DNA of 55,589 nt from AC-32 sp035518635 (lineage in GTDB: Bacteria; Actinomycetota; Thermoleophilia; Gaiellales; Gaiellaceae): the NCBI GenBank assembly GCA_035518635.1, contig DATIXI010000008.1, positions 1 through 55,589 of the forward strand. The letters are read 5' to 3'. Of this stretch, positions 51,056-55,589 are shown piece by piece; within the stretch, counting starts at the first letter, position 1; every line of letters starts with the position of its first letter. The notes beneath the pieces were generated by a model. It had not been told where the DNA came from and made no database searches. It saw nothing but the letters and a program-made list of their open reading frames with translations. Position numbers and translations under genes: made by a program.

Positions 51056-52279
51056 ATGAAACGGACGACATTTGCGGTTGCGCTCGTCGTGGCGCTGGCC
51101 GCGCTCATAGGCAGCGGGGTGGCTGCCGGCTCAAAGATGCCGGGCCATCACGGTCCCGGAAAGGGACACGGACACGGAAAAGGGAAGAAGCACGGGAAGC
51201 CCGGTACGCCCAGCGTCTCGATCTTCGCAACGGGCTTCAACAACCCGCGCGGGCTGACGTTTGGCCCGGACCGGAAGCTCTATGTCGCGGAGGGCGGTCT
51301 CGGCGGCACGCACAGCTCGGCCGACGACAACTGCCCGCAGGCACACGGCGATGCGGCGCCGTACTTCGGAAGCACGAACGACCCGGTGAACGGCGGCCGG
51401 ATCTCGAAGGTCGGCAAGTCGGGATCGCCGAAGGTCGTGGTCGATGCGCTGCCGTCGAGCCAGACGAGCCCGGCCCTCGGCAGCCTGGTCAGCGGCGTCT
51501 CGAGCGTCGCGTTCATCGGCCACAAGCTCTACGGGCTGCTGGCCGGTGCGGGCTGCTCGCACGGCGTGCCGACCGTTCCGAACGGCGTCTTCAAGGTCGG
51601 CAAGAATGGGAGCTGGAAGGTCATCGCGAACCTGAGCGCCTTCCAGGCGGCCAATCCGGTGGCAAAGCCGGACGAGGACGACTTCGAGCCCGACGGCACC
51701 TGGTACAGCATGATCGCCGTCGGCGGTGCCCTTTACCCGACGGACTCGAACCACCAGGAGCTCGACCGGGTGACCAAGAGCGGCCACATTACCCGGCTCG
51801 TGGACATCTCGGCGCAGTTCCCGGACTGGATCGGCCCGACCGCGCTCGCCATCCAGGGTCGCGGCCATCATGGCGGCAAGTCGTGGAAGCACGGCACCCA
51901 CGGCATCCCGCCGCTCTACATCGGCAACCTCGGTCCATTCGGGCCCGAGGACGGCACCGTGCCGAACGAGGGCGTCTGGAAGGTGGGCAAGAACGGCCAG
52001 CTCAAGCAGAAGGCGACCGGGCTCGAGCAGGTTCTCGGCCTCGCGTTCCGCGGAGGCAAGCTCTACGCCCTCGAGATGAGCACGACCCCGGGCGGGCCCA
52101 CGCCCGGCACGGGCGCGCTCGTCCAGGTCGGGCCGAACGGGCCCGTCAAGACGATCGCCTCGGGCCTCGTCTTCCCCACCGGGCTGACGGTCGGCCCCGA
52201 CGGCGCGTTCTACGTCTCCGAGCAGGGCTTCGGCTTCCCCGCCGGGCAGGGCCGAATCCTCCGGATCACCACTCACTGA
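51056..52279 (+). CDS. Secreted ScyD/ScyE-like beta-propeller protein
   Basis: 407 residues. Signal peptide (about 1-24) then a His/Gly/Lys-rich spacer (MPGHHGPGKGHGHGKGKK) that may bind metal, and NHL/propeller-type repeats: FATGFNNPRGLTFGPDRKLYVAEGG, VSSVAFIGHKLYGLLAG, GLEQVLGLAFRGGKLYALEM and VFPTGLTVGPDGAFYVSEQG. This pattern is that of the ScyD/ScyE family, named from scytonemin gene clusters but found widely in actinobacteria. No scytonemin genes are here. ATG 51056 follows AGGAGGGGG. The role in the neighbouring catabolic set is unclear. Confidence 0.85.
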   Translation: MKRTTFAVALVVALAALIGSGVAAGSKMPGHHGPGKGHGHGKGKKHGKPGTPSVSIFATGFNNPRGLTFGPDRKLYVAEGGLGGTHSSADDNCPQAHGDAAPYFGSTNDPVNGGRISKVGKSGSPKVVVDALPSSQTSPALGSLVSGVSSVAFIGHKLYGLLAGAGCSHGVPTVPNGVFKVGKNGSWKVIANLSAFQAANPVAKPDEDDFEPDGTWYSMIAVGGALYPTDSNHQELDRVTKSGHITRLVDISAQFPDWIGPTALAIQGRGHHGGKSWKHGTHGIPPLYIGNLGPFGPEDGTVPNEGVWKVGKNGQLKQKATGLEQVLGLAFRGGKLYALEMSTTPGGPTPGTGALVQVGPNGPVKTIASGLVFPTGLTVGPDGAFYVSEQGFGFPAGQGRILRITTH

Positions 52280-52296
52280 TCTGAGCGGCGGTACCC

Positions 52297-52319
52297 GGGC
52301 CGGCCGTCGAGGCCGGCCC
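52297..52319 (+). terminator. Strong GC hairpin after the propeller-protein gene
   Basis: GGGCCGGCC-GTCGA-GGCCGGCCC, a perfect 9 bp stem 18 bp after the stop, with no T tract. It probably ends or pauses transcription, or stabilises the 3' end. Confidence 0.45.
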
Positions 52320-52340
52320 GGCCCGCCTCGCGTTCCGCGC

Positions 52341-52346
52341 TAGGCT
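52341..52346 (+). promoter_or_regulatory. Possible -10 box for the semialdehyde dehydrogenase gene
   Basis: TAGGCT, 32 bp before ATG 52379. Here a short leader with GAGGAGG Shine-Dalgarno follows. No clear -35. Confidence 0.4.
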
Positions 52347-52378
52347 GGCACGAGCGGGAGAGAGCGAGGAGGCCGGCC

Positions 52379-53911
52379 ATGACCGAAGTAGCGGAGCAGC
52401 GCGACGCGCACGCGGGCGGCGAGATCGCCCACATCAGCCACTGGATCGACGGAGCGCGGGTCGAGGGAGCCTCCGGCCGAAACGGGCCGGTCTACAACCC
52501 GGCGAAGGGCGTCCAGACCGGGGAGGTCGACTTCGCGAGCCCGGAGGACGTGGACGCGGCGGTCCAGGTGGCGACGCGAGCGTTGGAGAGCTGGCGCACG
52601 GTATCCCTCTCGCGGCGCACGGAGCTCTTCTTCCGCATCCGCGAGCTCGTCCACGACCACGCCGAGGACATCGCCCGCATCCTCACGCTCGAGCACGGCA
52701 AGGTGCTCTCGGATGCGAAGGGCGAGGTCGCGCGCGGGCTCGAGGTGATCGAGTTCTGCTGCGGGATCCCCGAGCTCCTGAAGGGCGGCTACTCGGAGCA
52801 GGCCTCGACCGGGATCGACGTCTACTCGATCCGCCAGCCGCTCGGCGTCGTCGCCGGGATCACGCCGTTCAACTTCCCGGCAATGGTGCCGATGTGGATG
52901 TGGGCGCCGGCGATCGCCTGCGGGAACACGTTCGTGCTCAAGCCCTCCGAGAAGGACCCTTCGGCCTCGATGTTCACGGCCGAGCTGCTGAAGGAGGCCG
53001 GGCTCCCCGACGGCGTCTTCAACGTCGTGCACGGGGACAAGGTCGCGGTCGACTCGATCCTCGGGCACCCGGGAATCGCGGCGGTCTCGTTCGTCGGCTC
53101 TACGCCGATCGCGCGGTACGTCTACGAGACCGGGACCGCGAGCGGGAAGCGTGTGCAGGCGCTCGGCGGGGCGAAAAACCACATGATCGTCCTCCCCGAC
53201 GCCGACATCGACATGGCCGCCGACGCCGCGGTCAGCGCGGGCTACGGCTCCGCCGGGGAACGCTGCATGGCCGTCTCGATGCTCGTCGCGGTCGGCCACG
53301 CTGCGGACGATCTCGTCGAGGCGATCGTGGAGCGGCTGCCGAAGGTCGTGGTCGGGGACGGGCTCGACCCCGCCTCCGAGATGGGCCCGCTCGTCACGCG
53401 CGAGCACCGCGACAAGGTCGCCGGCTACATCGACCGGGGCCGCGAAGAGGGCGCCACCGTCGTCACGGACGGGCGCGAGACCGCCCCGAACGGCGACGGC
53501 TTCTTCCTCGGCGTGTCGCTGCTCGACGACGTCACGCCCGAGATGGACGTCTACAAGGACGAGATCTTCGGCCCCGTGCTCGGAGTCACGCGAGTCGACT
53601 CGTACGACGAGGCCGTCCGGCTCGTGAACGAGAACCCGTACGGCAACGGCGTCGCGCTGTTCACGCGCGACGGGGGGGTCGCGCGGCAGTTCCAGTTCGA
53701 CGTCAAGGCCGGGATGGTCGGCGTCAACGTCCCCATCCCGGTACCGGTTGCGTACTACTCGTTCGGTGGCTGGAAGAGCTCGCTCTTCGGCGACCTCCAC
53801 ATCTACGGGCCCGAGGGGATCCAGTTCTACACGCGCGGGAAGGTCGTCACCTCCCGCTGGCCGGACCCGGCGACGAGCAAGGTCGACCTCGGCTTCCCGC
53901 AGACGCGCTAG
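52379..53911 (+). CDS. mmsA: CoA-acylating methylmalonate/malonate-semialdehyde dehydrogenase
   Basis: 510 residues; NAD-dependent oxidation and decarboxylation of (methyl)malonate semialdehyde to propionyl- or acetyl-CoA. Seen: PLGVVAGITPFNFPAMVPMWM, LKPSEKDPSA, FVGSTPIARYVYETG, GGAKNHMIVLPDAD and the catalytic Cys in GSAGERCMAVSM, all typical of MmsA rather than other aldehyde dehydrogenases. The C terminus has FGGWKSSLFGDLHIYGPEG. It is followed by a DJ-1/PfpI gene whose GTG shares the G of the TAG stop. It fits valine, inositol or beta-alanine catabolism; the neighbours favour beta-alanine. Confidence 0.95.
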   Translation: MTEVAEQRDAHAGGEIAHISHWIDGARVEGASGRNGPVYNPAKGVQTGEVDFASPEDVDAAVQVATRALESWRTVSLSRRTELFFRIRELVHDHAEDIARILTLEHGKVLSDAKGEVARGLEVIEFCCGIPELLKGGYSEQASTGIDVYSIRQPLGVVAGITPFNFPAMVPMWMWAPAIACGNTFVLKPSEKDPSASMFTAELLKEAGLPDGVFNVVHGDKVAVDSILGHPGIAAVSFVGSTPIARYVYETGTASGKRVQALGGAKNHMIVLPDADIDMAADAAVSAGYGSAGERCMAVSMLVAVGHAADDLVEAIVERLPKVVVGDGLDPASEMGPLVTREHRDKVAGYIDRGREEGATVVTDGRETAPNGDGFFLGVSLLDDVTPEMDVYKDEIFGPVLGVTRVDSYDEAVRLVNENPYGNGVALFTRDGGVARQFQFDVKAGMVGVNVPIPVPVAYYSFGGWKSSLFGDLHIYGPEGIQFYTRGKVVTSRWPDPATSKVDLGFPQTR

Positions 53912-54495
53912 TGGTCGTGGGGGTCGCGCTCTTCGAGGGCGCCGAGGAGCTGGACTGGGCCGGGCCGTGGGAGGTGCTGGCCGCGTGGGCAGAGCAGTGG
54001 CCCGACGACGGCGCGCGCGTTCTCACGATCGCGCGTGAGGAGGGGCCGGTGACCTGCGCGAAGGGGCTGCGCGTGCTCCCGGAGGAGACCTGGGAGACCG
54101 CGCCGCCGCTCGATGTGCTCGTCTACCCGGGCGGGCGCGGCACGCGGAGAGAGCTTGCGGACGCGGCCGTGCTGGACTGGATCCGCGGGCTCGCCGGCCG
54201 CGGCACGCTGATGACGAGCGTCTGCACCGGCTCGCTCGTATTCGCGGCCGCGGGCCTGCTCGACGGGCGGCCGGCGACGACCCACTGGGGCTCGCTCGAG
54301 ACGCTTCCGACGCTCGGCAGCGAGATCGAGGTCCGGTCAGACGACCGCTACGTGGACACTGGCGACGTGATCACGGCGGCCGGTGTCTCGGCCGGGATCG
54401 ACATGGCCCTCCATCTCGTCGAGCGCCTCCACTCGACCGAGCGGGCGAAGGAGGTTCGCCGCTACATCCAGTACGACCCGGACCCTCCGGTCTAG
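53911..54495 (+). CDS. DJ-1/PfpI family protein
   Basis: 194 residues. DJ-1/PfpI fold: VVVGVALFEGAEELDWAGPWEVL with the conserved Glu, PPLDVLVYPGGRGTR, and the nucleophile elbow SVCTGSLVFAAAGLLDGRPATTHW with the reactive Cys and downstream His. This resembles isonitrile hydratase and AraC-N-terminal type proteins; there is no DNA-binding domain. Overlap with mmsA (TAGTG) suggests joint expression. A role in detoxifying reactive aldehydes is possible by analogy only. Its stop shares a CTAG with the convergent broken gene. Confidence 0.88.
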   Translation: MVVGVALFEGAEELDWAGPWEVLAAWAEQWPDDGARVLTIAREEGPVTCAKGLRVLPEETWETAPPLDVLVYPGGRGTRRELADAAVLDWIRGLAGRGTLMTSVCTGSLVFAAAGLLDGRPATTHWGSLETLPTLGSEIEVRSDDRYVDTGDVITAAGVSAGIDMALHLVERLHSTERAKEVRRYIQYDPDPPV

Positions 54496-54748
54496 CTGAT
54501 CGCCGCGAGCGACTCGAAGTCGCGCCAGTACTGGCGCATCCCGCGGTGCAGCGGCTCCTCCGAGTAGATCAGCTGCTCGTGCAGGAGGAGCCCGTCGGGC
54601 CCTTCAGCAACGGACGTCTCGATCAGTGGGCCGAGCGTCTGGATCGTGTCGTAGCCTCGCGGCTCCTCGACGCGCATGCCAGGTAGATCACGACGAGATC
54701 GGGATAGTCCGCGAGATCGACGCTGGTCCTGCGCGGCTTCTCCGTCAC
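54492..54748 (-). pseudogene. DUF4188-like small protein, frameshifted and truncated
   Basis: GTG 54748 overlaps the dihydropyrimidinase stop (GTGA). The first frame reads VTEKPRRTSVDLADYPDLVVIYL. The family then expects a GMRV continuation, but one base is missing in CTGGCATGCGC (about 54678-54681) and the reading continues in another frame as MRVEEPRGYDTIQTLGP, then GPDGLLLHEQLIYSEEP and GMRQYWRDFESL. It then stops, where relatives usually continue for some tens of residues. The family assignment rests on the YPDLVVIYL and MRQYWRDF motifs recalled from DUF4188-type proteins. It could be a decayed gene or contain a sequencing error. Confidence 0.65.
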
Positions 54749-55589
54749 GCCGTGACCGTCGTGGGACGCAGCTCCTGCCCGAACCTCGCGCGGGCCACGA
54801 ACTGGCCGATCCCGGGTGACGCCACCAGCTCGTCCCCCTCGACCAGCACGTGCCCGCGCAGAAGTACGACCTCCGGCGAGCCCGTGACCGTCGTGCCCTC
54901 GTAGAGGTTGTAGTCGGTCTTCGAGTGCTGGTCGGCGGCGGTGATCGTCACCTTCTTGTCCGGGTCGAAGACGACCATGTCGGCGTCGGATCCGACCGCG
55001 ATCGTGCCCTTGCGTGGGTAGAGGCCGAACAGCTTCGCCGGGCTCGTCGCCAGGAGCTCGACCATCCGGTTGAGCGAGATCCGGCCCGCGCGGACGCCGA
55101 ACTCGTGGATCATCTGGAGCCGGTTCTCGAGCCCGGGCCCGCCGTTCGGGATCTTCGAGAAGTCGTCCTTGCCCATCGTCTTCTGCCCGTCCCAGAGGAA
55201 GGCGCAGTGGTCGGTCGAGACCGCCGAGAGGACGTCGGTACGAACGGCGTTCCAGAGCACGTCCCAGTTCGACTTGTCGCGAACCGGCGGCGAGTAGACG
55301 TACTTGGCGCCCTCGAAGTCGGGCTTGGCGATGTCGTCGAGCGAGTTGAAGAAGTACTGCGTACAGGTCTCCCCCCAGACGTTCCAGCCGTCGTCACGGG
55401 CGCGCGCGATCGGCTGGACGGCTTCCCGGCAGGTGACATGGACGACGTAGAGCGGCGCGCCGGCGAGGCGGGCCAGCTGGATCGCGCGGTTCGTTGCCTC
55501 GCCCTCCGCCTCGGGCGGACGGGTGAGCGCGTGGTAGATCGGCTCGGTATCCCCCGCCGCGAGCGCCTGCTTGACGAGCACGTCGATCA
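54745..55589 (-). CDS. hydA: Dihydropyrimidinase/D-hydantoinase, 5' end outside the window
   Basis: C-terminal 280 or so residues of a cyclic amidohydrolase that opens dihydrouracil or hydantoin rings. Seen: YVVHVTCREAVQPIARAR, the ECTCQY-equivalent GETCTQYFF, YVYSPPVRDKSNWD, the metal Asp region VSTDHCAFLWDGQKTMGKDDF, IPNGGPGLENRLQMI and, near the end, GTIAVGSDADMVVFDPD and YNLYEGTTVTGSPEVVLLRG. The start lies to the right of the window edge. With the class III aminotransferase and MmsA it suggests reductive pyrimidine degradation, although the beta-ureidopropionase is not in view. Its stop overlaps the broken gene start. Confidence 0.94.
   Translation of the reverse strand, partial: IDVLVKQALAAGDTEPIYHALTRPPEAEGEATNRAIQLARLAGAPLYVVHVTCREAVQPIARARDDGWNVWGETCTQYFFNSLDDIAKPDFEGAKYVYSPPVRDKSNWDVLWNAVRTDVLSAVSTDHCAFLWDGQKTMGKDDFSKIPNGGPGLENRLQMIHEFGVRAGRISLNRMVELLATSPAKLFGLYPRKGTIAVGSDADMVVFDPDKKVTITAADQHSKTDYNLYEGTTVTGSPEVVLLRGHVLVEGDELVASPGIGQFVARARFGQELRPTTVTA

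Noticed and set aside
51056..52279. Scytonemin biosynthesis
   Set aside because: Only the ScyD/E-like fold is present; none of the biosynthetic enzymes are in the window.

Overview
The window is about 70% GC, dense and mostly operonic. It reads as a chromosomal segment of a high-GC actinobacterium, most likely of the Thermoleophilia (Gaiella/Solirubrobacter-like) type. The basis for this is the mycobacterial-style fhaA-fhaB-pstP-rodA-pbpA-pknB cluster, the opcA-type pentose phosphate operon, a caa3 oxidase and many GTG starts. The lineage is an inference; no rRNA, tRNA or other marker gene is present. No mobile element, prophage, CRISPR array or tRNA was seen, and no gene-free stretch exceeds 300 bp.

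Layout. 1-9581 (minus): growth and cell-wall signalling operon: polytopic Ser/Thr kinase, two FHA proteins, PP2C phosphatase, RodA/FtsW, class B PBP, PASTA kinase, and Ddl cut by the window edge. 9698-12678 (plus): small conserved genes (membrane protein, DUF4446, HNH endonuclease, SIMPL protein). 12700-15548: rhodanese and an OafA/SGNH acyltransferase. 15563-19386 (minus): nitrogen operon glnA - GNAT - PII - amt - 47-residue Cys-rich protein, every junction overlapping. 19653-22718 (plus): ABC exporter and a second glnA. 22860-26963: membrane genes, a HisKA_2 sensor kinase, cupin, methyltransferase and an ANTAR response regulator. 26960-28837: ABC-F ATPase. 28863-39121: sugar phosphate block (frameshifted FGGY kinase, tkt, then rpiB-tal-hydrolase-pgi-gnd-zwf-opcA). 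39131-43672: ECF sigma factor with a DUF4349 protein, a secreted protein, an amidase. 43799-47753 (minus): ctaC-ctaD-ctaB and a small membrane protein. 47832-55589: hypotheticals, then a beta-alanine/pyrimidine catabolic set (class III aminotransferase, CoA-acylating semialdehyde dehydrogenase, dihydropyrimidinase) with a secreted propeller protein, a DJ-1/PfpI protein and a broken small gene.

The most notable signal is regulatory. Both glnA genes are preceded, just before the Shine-Dalgarno, by an intrinsic terminator. In both, the 5' arm can instead pair in an AGGC-(6 nt)-GCCT hairpin with a six-base loop. A PdtaS/PdtaR-like pair whose output domain is the RNA-binding antiterminator ANTAR is encoded within 2.5-7 kb. 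This suggests, without proving it, a dedicated attenuation system for nitrogen assimilation. A second theme is compact promoters. Many genes start 6-8 nt after a TANNNT box (leaderless mRNAs), and two divergent pairs use back-to-back -10 boxes that share their TA. Four convergent pairs share a CTAG that gives both genes their stop codon.
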